DNA of 64,000 nucleotides from Methylobacterium currus (GCF_003058325.1 NZ_CP028843.1:6489714-6553713); one strand, 5' to 3'. Positions 53,848 to 62,305 are shown, counted from the stretch's first letter. The notes: generated from the letters alone by a model not told the origin. Numbers and translations: made by a program.

Positions 53848-56031
53848 ATGACCCATACCGTCTCCCCCGCCTTGTCGCGCCGCTTCTTCCTCGCGGGCTC
53901 CGCCGCCGCGGCCGGTGGCCTGGCGCTCGGCTTCGACCTGCCCGGCGCCGCGGCCGCCTCCCAGGCGACGCCCCCCGAGATCAACGCCTGGGTGGTGGTG
54001 CGCACGGACGAGACCGTGGTGATCCGCATCGCCCGCTCGGAGATGGGCCAGGGCACGCTGACCGGGCTCGCCCAGCTCGTCGCCGAGGAGCTGGGCTGCG
54101 ACTGGAACAGGGTCACCACCGAGTACCCGACCCCGGGCCAGAACCTCGCCCGCGGCCGCGCCTGGGGCGATTTCTCGACCGGCGGCAGCCGCGGCATCCG
54201 CGAATCCTACGTCGCGGTCCGCCAGGGCGGGGCCGCCGCCCGCACGATGCTGGTCGCGGCGGCAGCGCAGGAATGGAACGTGCCGCCCGGCGAGTGCCGG
54301 GTCGAGCGGGGCACGATCAGCCATCCGGGCTCCGGCCGCTCCACCACCTTCGGCAAGGTCGCTGCCGCCGCCGGCCGGATGGAGCCGCCGAAGGACGTCC
54401 CCCTCCGGGATCCGAAGGACTGGACCATCGCCGGCAAGCCGGTGAAGCGCCTCGACACCGTCGAGAAGACCGACGGCTCTCAGGTCTACGGCATCGACCT
54501 GACGCTGCCGGGGATGCTCAACGCCGCGATCCGCGACTGCCCGGTGGTCGGCGGCACCGTGAAGAGCGTCGATGCGCCGGCGGTGGAAAAGATGCCCGGC
54601 GTGCGCAAGGTGGTGCGGGTCGGCGACAGCGCCGTGGCCGTCGTCGCCGACACGTTCTGGCGCGCCAAGACCGCCGTCGAGGCCCTGCCGATCGTCTGGG
54701 ACGAGGGCCCGAACGCTCGCGTGTCGAGCGAGACGATCGCCGCGATGCTGAAGGAGGGCCTGGACGCGCCGGAGGCCTTCGTCGGCAACAAGGCCGGGGA
54801 CGCCTCGGCCGCGCTCAAGGGCGCCGCCAAGGTCGTCGAGGCGACCTATGCCTACCCGTTCCAGAACCACGCCACCATGGAGCCGATGAACGCCACGGCG
54901 CGCTGGACGCCGGATCGCTGCGAGGTCTGGACCCCGACCCAGAACGGCGAAGCGGCGCTCGCCGCCGCGGCGGAGGCCGCCGGGCTCTCGGCGCGCCAAT
55001 GCGACGTCACCAAGATCCATCTCGGCGGCGGCTTCGGCCGGCGCGGCGCCACCCATGACTGGGTGCGCCAGGCGGTACTGATCGCGAAGGAACTCCCCGG
55101 GACCCCGGTCAAGCTGATCTGGACCCGCGAGGAGGACATGACCCATGGCCGCTACCACCCGGTGACCCAGTGCCGGATGCGGGCGGCGCTGGACCAGGAC
55201 GGCAACCTCACCGGCCTGCACATGCGGATCTCCGGCCAGTCGATCCTCGCCGGCATCATCCCGGGACGGCTCGCGCCCGACGGCAAGGACCCGGTGACCT
55301 TCCAGGGCCTCAATCCCGGCGGGGCGGAGGCGGCGATCGGCTACACGATCCCGAACCTCCTCATCGACCACGCGATGCGCAACCCGCCGATCATCCCGGG
55401 CTTCTGGCGCGGGGTGAATACCAACCCCAATGCGATCTACCTCGAATGCTTCCTCGACGAGGTGGCGCATGCGGCAGGCCAGGATCCGCTCGCCTTCCGG
55501 CGCAAGCTGATGGCGAAGCACCCCAAGCACCTCGCCGTCCTGAACGCGGTGGCGGAGCGGATCGGCTGGGACACCAAGCCGCCGGCCGGCGTGCACCGGG
55601 GGCTCGCCCAGATCATGGGCTTCGGCAGCTACGTGGCAGCGGCGGCCGAGGTCTCGGTCGGCGACGACGGCAGGATCAAGGTCCACCGCATCGTCGCCGC
55701 CACCGATCCGGGCATCGCGGTCAATCCGCAGCAGATCGAGGCGCAGGTCGCCGGCTCCTTCGTCTACGGGCTGTCGGCGGCGCTCTACGGCGAGTGCACG
55801 GTGAAGGACGGGCGCATCGAGCAGACCAACTTCGATTCCTACCCGGTCCTGCGCCTCGACGAGATGCCGGCGGTGGAGGCGATCCTGATGCCCTCGGGTG
55901 GCTTCATCGGCGGCGTGGGCGAGCCGACGATCGCCGTGGCGGCGCCCGCCGTGCTCAACGCGGTCTTCGCCGCCACCGGCAAGCGAGTGCGCCAGATCCC
56001 GGCGAGCCGCACGGACCTGAAGCGCGCGTGA
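53848..56031 (+). CDS. iorB: Molybdopterin-binding subunit of an IorAB-type hydroxylase
   Basis: This 727-residue periplasmic subunit of a xanthine-dehydrogenase-family hydroxylase has a Tat signal (LSRRFFLAGSAAAAGGLALG). The domain starts INAWVVVRTDETVVIRIARS, EMGQGTLTGLAQLVAEELGC and DFSTGGSRGIRESYVAVRQG. Later landmarks are HATMEPMNATARW, KIHLGGGFGRRGATHDWVRQ and GGFIGGVGEPTIAVAAPAVL, with the probable catalytic glutamate in VGEPTIAV. The substrate is not known from sequence; aldehydes or N-heterocycles are typical. It begins 12 bp after iorA and overlaps the next gene by 4 bp. Confidence 0.93.
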   Translation: MTHTVSPALSRRFFLAGSAAAAGGLALGFDLPGAAAASQATPPEINAWVVVRTDETVVIRIARSEMGQGTLTGLAQLVAEELGCDWNRVTTEYPTPGQNLARGRAWGDFSTGGSRGIRESYVAVRQGGAAARTMLVAAAAQEWNVPPGECRVERGTISHPGSGRSTTFGKVAAAAGRMEPPKDVPLRDPKDWTIAGKPVKRLDTVEKTDGSQVYGIDLTLPGMLNAAIRDCPVVGGTVKSVDAPAVEKMPGVRKVVRVGDSAVAVVADTFWRAKTAVEALPIVWDEGPNARVSSETIAAMLKEGLDAPEAFVGNKAGDASAALKGAAKVVEATYAYPFQNHATMEPMNATARWTPDRCEVWTPTQNGEAALAAAAEAAGLSARQCDVTKIHLGGGFGRRGATHDWVRQAVLIAKELPGTPVKLIWTREEDMTHGRYHPVTQCRMRAALDQDGNLTGLHMRISGQSILAGIIPGRLAPDGKDPVTFQGLNPGGAEAAIGYTIPNLLIDHAMRNPPIIPGFWRGVNTNPNAIYLECFLDEVAHAAGQDPLAFRRKLMAKHPKHLAVLNAVAERIGWDTKPPAGVHRGLAQIMGFGSYVAAAAEVSVGDDGRIKVHRIVAATDPGIAVNPQQIEAQVAGSFVYGLSAALYGECTVKDGRIEQTNFDSYPVLRLDEMPAVEAILMPSGGFIGGVGEPTIAVAAPAVLNAVFAATGKRVRQIPASRTDLKRA

Positions 56032-56306
56032 GGTTTTTTCCTCTGCTCCTGCTGCTCGCGGGCCAAGCGGCCGCCTTTCCGGCGGCGGCTTCGCCGCCAG
56101 GCGCCTCGTCCTGCTCGGGGTGCCACGGCCCCCCGGGCGGGGCGGTGCCGAGCCTCGCCGGCCACTCGGCCGAGGACATCGCGGCCTCGCTCGCCGCCTT
56201 CCGGACCGGCGCCCGCCCGGCGACGGTGATGAACCGCATCGCCAAGGGGTTTTCGGACCAGGAGAGCCGGGCGATCGCCGACTGGATCGCGGGAGGGGGC
56301 CAGTGA
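56028..56306 (+). CDS. Small c-type cytochrome, FccA-like
   Basis: This 92-residue protein has a signal peptide (MRFFPLLLLLAGQAAAFPAA), one haem motif CSGCH, and the pattern GGAVPSLAGHSAEDIAASLA, TGARPATVMNRIAKGFSDQE and SRAIADWIAG. The Met ligand lies in TVMNRIAKG. This matches the cytochrome subunit of flavocytochrome c sulfide dehydrogenase (FccA), and FccB follows, so it is the likely partner. Alternatively it accepts electrons from IorAB. GTG start overlapping the iorB stop. Confidence 0.83.
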   Translation: MRFFPLLLLLAGQAAAFPAAASPPGASSCSGCHGPPGGAVPSLAGHSAEDIAASLAAFRTGARPATVMNRIAKGFSDQESRAIADWIAGGGQ

Positions 56307-57559
56307 CCGGGATCGGCCGCCGGACCGTGCTGGCGGGGCTCGCCGCCGCTGCCCTCCCCCGCCCCGCCCTCGCGCAGGGCGCAGGCGGACGCGTCGTCGT
56401 CATCGGCGGCGGCTTCGGCGGGAGTACCGCCGCGCGGGTGCTGCACCGGGCGGGCCTCGAGGTCACCCTGGTCGAGCCGGCGGAGACCTACTACGCCTGC
56501 CCGTTCAGCAACGAGGTGATCGCGGGCCTCAGGCCGATGTCGGCCCAGGCCTTCGGCTACGAGGGGCTGCGGGCAAGCGGCGTCACGATCGCGCAGACCA
56601 GAGCCGAGGCGGTCGACGGCGCGGCCCGGACGGTGCGGCTCGCCGATGGCCGGACCCTCGACTACGACCGGCTGATCCTGTCGCCCGGCATCGCGCTCCG
56701 CTTCGACGCCCTGCCGGGCTACGACGCGGCCGCGGCCGAGGTGATGCCGCATGCCTGGAAGGCCGGGGCGCAGACCGAGCTGCTCGCCCGCCAGCTCGCC
56801 GCGCTGCCGGAAGGCGGCACCGTGGTGCTGTCGGTGCCGGGCAATCCCTATCGCTGCCCGCCCGGCCCCTACGAGCGGGCGAGCCTGATCGCCCACTACC
56901 TCAAGACCAGGAAGCCCCGCTCCAAGCTGATCGTGCTCGACGCGAAGGACACGTTCTCGAAACAGAAGCTGTTCGAGCAGGCGTGGAAGGCGCTCTATCC
57001 CGGCACCCTGGAATACGTGCCGCTCGCCGCCGGAGGACAGGTCACCTCGGTCGATTCCGGTGCGATGAGCGTCGCCACCGACTTCGAGACCTACAAGGCC
57101 GACCTCGCCTGCATCATCCCGCCCCAGCGGGCGGCGCCCATCGCGAGCGCCGCCGGTGTCGCCGACCGCTCGGGCTGGTGCCCGATCGATCCCGTCACCT
57201 TCGAGTCGCGCCTGGTGCCGCGGATCCACGTGGTCGGCGACGCGGCCATCGCCGGGGCGATGCCGAAATCCGCCTTCTCGGCCAATGCGCAGGCCAAGGT
57301 CTGCGCCGACGCCGTGATCGACCTGCTCGCCGGCCGCGCGCCCGCGACCCCGAAGCTCATCAACACCTGCTACAGCCTGGTCGCGCCGGGCTACGGCATC
57401 TCGGTCGCCGGCGTGTACCACCCGGACAAGGGCGTGCTCGCCGATGTCGAGGGCGCCGGCGGCACCAGCCCGGTCGACGCGCCCGATCCGGTGCGCCGGC
57501 AGGAAGCCACTTACGCCGAGGACTGGTACCGCACGATCACCTCGGCGGTGTTCGGGTGA
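56303..57559 (+). CDS. Flavocytochrome c sulfide dehydrogenase flavoprotein, FccB-like
   Basis: This 418-residue periplasmic FAD enzyme has a twin-arginine start (GIGRRTVLAGLAAAALPRPA), the FAD motif RVVVIGGGFGGSTAARVLHR, and the FccB landmarks ETYYACPFSNEVIAGL, GNPYRCPPGPYERASLIAHY and LINTCYSLVAPGYGISVAGV. The two redox-active cysteines (in YRCPPGPYERAS and NTCYS) are both present, so sulfide or another sulfur compound is a plausible substrate. GTG start overlapping the cytochrome gene by 4 bp. Confidence 0.9.
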   Translation: MTGIGRRTVLAGLAAAALPRPALAQGAGGRVVVIGGGFGGSTAARVLHRAGLEVTLVEPAETYYACPFSNEVIAGLRPMSAQAFGYEGLRASGVTIAQTRAEAVDGAARTVRLADGRTLDYDRLILSPGIALRFDALPGYDAAAAEVMPHAWKAGAQTELLARQLAALPEGGTVVLSVPGNPYRCPPGPYERASLIAHYLKTRKPRSKLIVLDAKDTFSKQKLFEQAWKALYPGTLEYVPLAAGGQVTSVDSGAMSVATDFETYKADLACIIPPQRAAPIASAAGVADRSGWCPIDPVTFESRLVPRIHVVGDAAIAGAMPKSAFSANAQAKVCADAVIDLLAGRAPATPKLINTCYSLVAPGYGISVAGVYHPDKGVLADVEGAGGTSPVDAPDPVRRQEATYAEDWYRTITSAVFG

Positions 57560-58002
57560 GGCGAGCGCTTCCCGTGCTCCTCGCCCTGACGCAGACGGCC
57601 TTTGCATCCGGGACCTTTGTGCCCGTGACCATCGTCGGCGACGCGATCCCGCTGCCGCTCGACGGCCGGACCGGCGAGGCGGGGCGCGGCCGGGCCATCG
57701 CCACCGACACCCGCAAGGGGCTGTGCCCGCTCTGCCATACCGGGCTTGGCGGCACCGCCCCGGCGGGCGATCTCGGGCCGGACCTGTCCGACATTGGGGC
57801 GCGGCTGTCCGAGGGACAAATGCGTCTGAGGCTCGTTGACGGACGGGCCTTGAACCCCGCGACCCTGATGCCCTCCTACTACCGGATCGACGGTACGCGG
57901 GTCGCGGGCGCCTGGCGCGGCCGGCCGGTGCTGGAGGCGGGCGAGATCGAGGATGTGATCGCCTATCTGGTCACCCTGAAGGGAGGGCAAGGAACGCCAT
58001 GA
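57556..58002 (+). CDS. soxX: SoxX-like cytochrome c
   Basis: This 148-residue periplasmic mono-haem protein has CPLCHTGLGGTAPAGDLGPD, then LSDIGARLSEGQMRLRLVDG, the Met-ligand region NPATLMPSYYRIDG and VLEAGEIEDVIAYLVTLKGG. These are the SoxX family pattern. In the thiosulfate system SoxX pairs with SoxA, which attaches the substrate to SoxY. No soxA is found near, so SoxX may here act with FccAB or with a SoxA encoded elsewhere. GTG start overlapping fccB. Confidence 0.87.
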   Translation: MRRALPVLLALTQTAFASGTFVPVTIVGDAIPLPLDGRTGEAGRGRAIATDTRKGLCPLCHTGLGGTAPAGDLGPDLSDIGARLSEGQMRLRLVDGRALNPATLMPSYYRIDGTRVAGAWRGRPVLEAGEIEDVIAYLVTLKGGQGTP

Positions 58003-58466
58003 CGGCTCTCCACCGCCGCACGATCCTCGCCGGGGGCGCCGGCCTGCTCACGGTCGCGCTGGTGCGCCCCGGTCACGCGGCGCTCATCCGGCCGAGCCGG
58101 GAGGCCACCGTGGAGGCGATCCGCCGCTTCACTGGTGGCGCGCCGATCCAGGCAGGCCGGATCCACCTCGACATGCCGCCGCTGGTCGAGAACGGCAACA
58201 CCGTGCCGCTCGCCATCACCGTCGAGAGCCCGATGAGCGAGACCGATCACGTCCGCCGCATCGCGGTGTTCAACGACAAGAACCCGCAGCCGCACGTGGT
58301 GACGCTGCATCTCGGTCCCCGCGCCGGTCGCGCCGCCATCAACACCCGGATCCGCCTGGCCGATTCCCAGACCATCACGGCCATCGCCGAGATGCGCGAC
58401 GGCACCTTCTGGTCCGCCACCGCCGACGCGATCGTGACGCTGGCCGCCTGCGTGGAAGGATCGTGA
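57999..58466 (+). CDS. soxY: SoxY-like sulfur carrier with atypical C-terminus
   Basis: This 155-residue protein has a Tat signal (HRRTILAGGAGLLTVALVRP), the SoxY fold IRPSREATVEAIRRFTGGAP, LDMPPLVENGNTVPLAITVE and PQPHVVTLHLGPRAGRAAIN. Typical SoxY ends in GGCGG, whose Cys carries the sulfur substrate. Here the end is TLAACVEGS, so one Cys remains near the end but the Gly-rich arm is missing. It probably still binds a substrate on that Cys, in a changed setting. ATG start overlapping soxX by 4 bp. Confidence 0.88.
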   Translation: MTALHRRTILAGGAGLLTVALVRPGHAALIRPSREATVEAIRRFTGGAPIQAGRIHLDMPPLVENGNTVPLAITVESPMSETDHVRRIAVFNDKNPQPHVVTLHLGPRAGRAAINTRIRLADSQTITAIAEMRDGTFWSATADAIVTLAACVEGS

Positions 58467-58468
58467 CG

Positions 58469-58804
58469 ATGGCCCGCGCCCTCATCAACCTGCCGAAGAC
58501 CGCCGAGGCCGGCGCGGTGATCGAGATCAAGACCCTGATCTCGCACCCGATGGAGACCGGGTACCGCCCCGGTCCGGACGGCCGCCTGATCCCGCGCAAC
58601 ATCATCACGGAGTTCGTCTGCACATACGACGGCGACGAGGTCTTCCGCGCCGAGCTGTCCCCGGCGAGCGCCGCCAACCCGTACCTCACCTTCACCACGG
58701 TCGCGACGAAGACCGGAACCTTCCGCTTCACCTGGACGGGGGATAACGGCTTCTCGCAGACGGAGGAGGTGGGGATCGCCGTGGCGGAGAAGGTCGCTCG
58801 CTGA
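58469..58804 (+). CDS. soxZ: SoxZ-like partner of SoxY
   Basis: This 111-residue beta-sandwich protein has MARALINLPKTAEAGAVIEI, KTLISHPMETGYRPGPDGRL, IPRNIITEFVCTYDGDEVFR and TFRFTWTGDNGFSQTEEVGI, all SoxZ family landmarks. SoxZ forms a dimer with SoxY. I chose the ATG at 58469 because AAGGA lies eight bases upstream; the GTG two codons earlier overlaps soxY. Last gene of the operon. Confidence 0.9.
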   Translation: MARALINLPKTAEAGAVIEIKTLISHPMETGYRPGPDGRLIPRNIITEFVCTYDGDEVFRAELSPASAANPYLTFTTVATKTGTFRFTWTGDNGFSQTEEVGIAVAEKVAR

Positions 58805-58877
58805 TCCCGATGACCGGTTCACGGTGAGGACCGGCTTCGGGCCGGCCGTCTCTCCGGATCACCGGCTGATCGGCCGC

Positions 58878-59675
58878 TTATGACGGCAGGAGAGGCGGCG
58901 GCCCCACCTCGCGGGTGAGCGGCACCCGCCCGAGCACGCCGCCGTAGAGCACGAGGTCGTCGGTGGCCCAGAGCAGCCACAGGGCGTCGAGCGTGAGGCG
59001 CAGGATCGGCCGGTCCCACCAGCGTTCGATCAGCGCGGCGAGACTCGCGGCCTCCGCCGGGTCGAGGTCGTCGGTGAGCGCGTGCAGGCCGACGACGTAG
59101 AGACCGGTCGGCGGCCGGCCCATAATCCGCTGGATCCCCGCCAGCCGGTCGGCGCCGTCGCGGCATTCGGGATACACCCGCAGGTAGAGCCGGCCGACAT
59201 TGATCTTGCCCGAGAACAAGCCGCGCAGCTCGACCGTGACCGGGCCGAACGCCGCCAGGGCCGCCCGCTGCTCCGGCGTGAGCACCGGCTCCGCGTCTGG
59301 CCGGGTCGCGAGCGGGCCGCACAGGGTGGCGTGAAGCCGGTCCGCCCGGCGCGCGGCGACGTCCCAGGCGATCTTGTGCGCGAAGGTGGCTGCGCGGAGG
59401 TCCCGCTCCAGCTCGGCATGGGCCGGAGCGGCGGCGAGGCGCGCCTGCGGCACCGGCAGCACCAGCGAGACGACCCGGGGATGGCGCCCGCGGTCGTAGT
59501 CTCGGCCCTCCCGCGACGGGATCACGCCCGGATGACCGGGCGCCACCAGGGGCAGATGCGCGAGGCGATAGGCCTCGTCGAGGACGAGCCCCTCGCCCGG
59601 CGCGAAGCGGGTCCGGCTGCGGCGATAGGCCAGGGCGTCGTCAGGGCAGAAGACCGGCGCCGCGGGAGCGGCCAC
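58878..59675 (-). CDS. Hypothetical protein with 2H-phosphoesterase-like motif
   Basis: This 265-residue cytosolic protein contains DRLHATLCGPLATRPDAEPV (a single H-x-T motif), INVGRLYLRVYPECRDGADR, MGRPPTGLYVVGLHALTDDL and LTLDALWLLWATDDLVLYGG. The conserved-looking LYLRVYPE, YVVGLHALTDDLD and WATDDLVL blocks suggest a family of its own. I cannot assign a function. It starts 4 bp after the end of the carboxypeptidase gene and is probably co-transcribed with it. Confidence 0.6.
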   Translation of the reverse strand: MAAPAAPVFCPDDALAYRRSRTRFAPGEGLVLDEAYRLAHLPLVAPGHPGVIPSREGRDYDRGRHPRVVSLVLPVPQARLAAAPAHAELERDLRAATFAHKIAWDVAARRADRLHATLCGPLATRPDAEPVLTPEQRAALAAFGPVTVELRGLFSGKINVGRLYLRVYPECRDGADRLAGIQRIMGRPPTGLYVVGLHALTDDLDPAEAASLAALIERWWDRPILRLTLDALWLLWATDDLVLYGGVLGRVPLTREVGPPPLLPS

Positions 59676-59679
59676 CGGC

Positions 59680-61173
59680 TCAATCGTCCTTCTTGCGGGC
59701 CGACTTCACCGTGGGCTTTTGGGCCGGCTTGGTCTCGGCCTTCGGTGCGGGCTTCGCCGCCGGCTTCGGCGCGCTCTTCCCGGCAGCCTTCTGGCCCTTC
59801 GGCTCGGCGATGACCGCCGTGGCCGGGCCGCTGGAGGCGAAGGCGGAGGCCGCGGTCGGCGCGGCGGCCTTCTGGCGGGCGAGCAGCTTCGGCTGCGGCA
59901 CGGTGGCGCCGGTCGCCGCGATGCTGCGGCTCGGGGCAGGCTTGTGGGGAGCAGGCTTGGCCACCTTCACCCGCGCGGCGGGCTTGGACGCGGCGGGCTT
60001 GGCCGGCGCTGCCTCGTCGGTCGCCGCGATGGCGCTCTCGGCCGGGTCGCGGCCGGTCCAGACCAGCACCGGCTGCAACGGCGCCCGGGGCGGCAGGGCA
60101 CGGTTGCGCAGGGCCGCGCTGTTCATGGTGGCGAAGGCGAGCGCCGAGGAGGGCGGCGCGCCCACGGCCATCAGCTGGGCGTTGGCGTTGTCGGCATTGC
60201 CCCCGGCGCCGGCGCCCGCGGTCACGGCGGAGGAATCCGAATCCGTCGGCATCGGCCGGCGCTTGTCGCAGATATAGGGCCGCATGTCCGGCGGGGTGGC
60301 GGCGCTCGAGACCGGCAGATCGTTGAGCGTCTGGCCGCCCCAGCCGAGGCTCGACTGGCCGAAGCCGTAATCGAACAGGTCGGCGGCCTTCAGGTCGCGC
60401 TCGCGGGCGCTCGCCTGCCCCATCACCACGGTGAGGATGCGCCGGCCGTTGCGGTTGGCGCTCGCCACCACGTTGAAGCCGCCCGAGCAGATGAAGCCGG
60501 TCTTCATCCCATCGACGCCGGCATAGCGGCCGAGCAGGCCGTTGTGGTTCGGCATCACGGCGCGGCCGAACTGGATCGCCGAGATCGAGAACAGGTCGCG
60601 GTTCTCGGGGAAGTCGCGCAGGAGGGCGCGGCCGAGGACCGCCATGTCCCGGGCCGAGGTCCATTGCCGCGGGTCGGGCAGGCCGTTGGGGTTGTACCAG
60701 TGGCTCTCGCGCATGCCGAGGCGCTGCGCGGTCTCGTTCATCTGGGCGGCGAAGCCGTCGATCGAGCCGCCGAGATTCTCGCCGATCGCCCAGGCGACGT
60801 CGTTGGCCGACTTCACCATGATGATCTTGAGGGCGTTGTCGAGGGTGAGCTGGGTGCCGGGCTTGAAGCCCATCTTCGAGGGCGGCTCGGCCGCGGCAGC
60901 CTCCGAGATGGTGAGGAGCTGGTCCATCGAGGCGCGGCCCTGGCGCACCATGTCGAGGGCGACGTAGGTCGTCATCAGCTTGGTGATCGAGGCCGGGTAC
61001 CAGGGATCGGTGGCGCCCTGGCTGTAGATCACCTTGCCGGAATCGACGTCGACGACCAGCATCGGCGCGGTGACCGCCCCCGCCGTTCCGGCGGCCAAGG
61101 ATCCGGCGGCCAGGAGGGCGCCGAGGCCGAGGAGGCGTCCGGCGAGGCGCGGCAGCAGCGCAGCTGTGAACAT
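59680..61173 (-). CDS. D-alanyl-D-alanine carboxypeptidase (S11) with long Lys/Ala/Pro tail
   Basis: This 497-residue penicillin-binding protein trims peptidoglycan pentapeptides. A signal peptide (residues 1-33) precedes the catalytic motifs S62xxK (YPASITKLMTTY), SxN (VKSANDVAWA, Ser122) and KTG (DGMKTGFICSGGF, 224-226). After about residue 300 the sequence becomes low complexity, ending in about 150 residues of Lys/Ala/Pro (KPAPHKPAPSRSIAATGA; KPAAKPAPKAETKPAQKP). Such a basic tail is unusual for S11 enzymes and may bind wall or membrane. The ATG at 61173 starts the signal peptide. Confidence 0.88.
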   Translation of the reverse strand: MFTAALLPRLAGRLLGLGALLAAGSLAAGTAGAVTAPMLVVDVDSGKVIYSQGATDPWYPASITKLMTTYVALDMVRQGRASMDQLLTISEAAAAEPPSKMGFKPGTQLTLDNALKIIMVKSANDVAWAIGENLGGSIDGFAAQMNETAQRLGMRESHWYNPNGLPDPRQWTSARDMAVLGRALLRDFPENRDLFSISAIQFGRAVMPNHNGLLGRYAGVDGMKTGFICSGGFNVVASANRNGRRILTVVMGQASARERDLKAADLFDYGFGQSSLGWGGQTLNDLPVSSAATPPDMRPYICDKRRPMPTDSDSSAVTAGAGAGGNADNANAQLMAVGAPPSSALAFATMNSAALRNRALPPRAPLQPVLVWTGRDPAESAIAATDEAAPAKPAASKPAARVKVAKPAPHKPAPSRSIAATGATVPQPKLLARQKAAAPTAASAFASSGPATAVIAEPKGQKAAGKSAPKPAAKPAPKAETKPAQKPTVKSARKKDD

Positions 61174-61415
61174 TCCGATGGGTCCCCGTCCTGCCGGTGC
61201 CGCCTCGCAGCGCCTCCCGTGACCGTCCGGCCGTGAGAAGAAGGCCGTCCGGTCACGCCGCCCCGGGCACCGCACGGCGGACCGACTGTAATTGTAGGGC
61301 AACGGCGAAGCTTTTGACAGCGCCGCGCGACATCCCCATCAACGCACCATCCGTGGCGGGAGCATGGCGGCGCTGCCATCCCGCGCCCGCTCACAGGCCC
61401 GTCCACAGGAGCGTC

Positions 61416-61497
61416 GGGAGACTTGAGGCAAGGAGACTTGAGGCAAGGAGGCTTGCAGCGCGGAGGAGGCTTGCAGCGCGGAGGAGGCTTGCGCCCG
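61416..61497. repeat. Tandem repeat upstream of queE
   Basis: Two 15-bp units (GGAGACTTGAGGCAA) are followed by two 18-bp units (GGAGGCTTGCAGCGCGGA) and a partial third. The units share GGAG.CTTG, so they look like one diverging array. The rest of 61174-61605 shows no gene; the array lies between the divergent carboxypeptidase and queE genes. Confidence 0.7.
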
Positions 61498-61605
61498 GTG
61501 CCCTTGCCGGCGCGATCCCCATCTGACACGGCAGGACGACCGCAACACACGACAGGGAGCACCGCGCGCGACGCCGAGGACCGGCGGCGCCCGACGACCG
61601 ACATC

Positions 61606-62238
61606 ATGAGCTACGCCGTCAAGGAGATCTTCCACACCCTCCAGGGCGAGGGCGCCCAGGCCGGGCGCGCCTCGGTGTTCTGCCGCTTTGCCGGCTGCAA
61701 CCTGTGGAGCGGCCGCGAGGCCGACCGGGCGGGGGCCGTCTGCCGCTTCTGCGACACCGACTTCGTCGGCACCGACGGCGTGGGCGGCGGCCGCTTCGCC
61801 GATGCCGAGGCGCTGGCCGCGGCGATCGAGGCCTGCTGGGGCGGGGCCCGCGGGCGGCGCTACGTGGTGTTCACCGGCGGCGAGCCGCTGCTTCAGCTCG
61901 ACGAGGCCCTGCTCGCGGCCGTGCATGCGAGGGGCTTCGAGGCGGCGGTGGAGACCAACGGCACGCAAGCGGCCCCGGCGGGGATCGACTGGGTCTGCGT
62001 CAGCCCGAAGGCGGGCGCGCCCTTGCGTCTCACGAGCGGCGACGAGCTGAAGCTCGTCTATCCGCAGGACGGCCTCGATCCGGACGCCCTCGCGGCGCTC
62101 GATTTCCGCCATCTCTGGCTCCAGCCGATGGACGGTCCCGACCGGGTCGCCCACACGCAAGCCGCGGTGGCCCATTGCCTGCGCGACGCCCGCTGGCGCC
62201 TGAGCCTGCAGACCCACAAGCTGATCGGGATTCCGTAA
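61606..62238 (+). CDS. queE: 7-carboxy-7-deazaguanine synthase QueE
   Basis: This 210-residue radical SAM enzyme converts 6-carboxytetrahydropterin to 7-carboxy-7-deazaguanine in queuosine synthesis. It has YAVKEIFHTLQGEGAQAGRA, FCRFAGCNLWSG and VCRFCDTDFVGTDGVGGG (the cluster cysteines, with an insert relative to the usual CxxxCxxC), VVFTGGEPLLQLDEALL, AVETNGTQAA and LWLQPMDGPD. The ATG at 61606 gives MSYAVKEIF. queD lies downstream with only repeats between. Confidence 0.93.
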   Translation: MSYAVKEIFHTLQGEGAQAGRASVFCRFAGCNLWSGREADRAGAVCRFCDTDFVGTDGVGGGRFADAEALAAAIEACWGGARGRRYVVFTGGEPLLQLDEALLAAVHARGFEAAVETNGTQAAPAGIDWVCVSPKAGAPLRLTSGDELKLVYPQDGLDPDALAALDFRHLWLQPMDGPDRVAHTQAAVAHCLRDARWRLSLQTHKLIGIP

Positions 62239-62250
62239 GGTCCCGCAAGG

Positions 62251-62305
62251 CGTGAGCCTCGCACGAGGCTGCGAGCCTCGCACGAGGCGTGAGCCTCGCA
62301 CGAGG
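62251..62305. repeat. Tandem hairpin repeat between queE and queD
   Basis: Three units of about 18 bp each contain the palindrome GCCTCGCACGAGGC. As a run of hairpins right after queE it may act as a transcription terminator or pause site. Confidence 0.7.

Noticed and set aside
53272..56466. A 1064-codon minus-strand frame across iorA and iorB
   Set aside because: Antisense of two clearly recognised genes; composition rich in Arg, Gly, Ala and His with no motif.
53368..58804. The operon as an ordinary complete Sox thiosulfate system
   Set aside because: soxA, soxB, soxC and soxD are absent from the operon and from the rest of the window, and SoxY lacks the usual tail.
61174..61605. A preQ1 riboswitch before queE
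   Set aside because: The region is taken up by a GC-rich tandem array; no C-rich loop and A-rich tail of a preQ1 aptamer seen.
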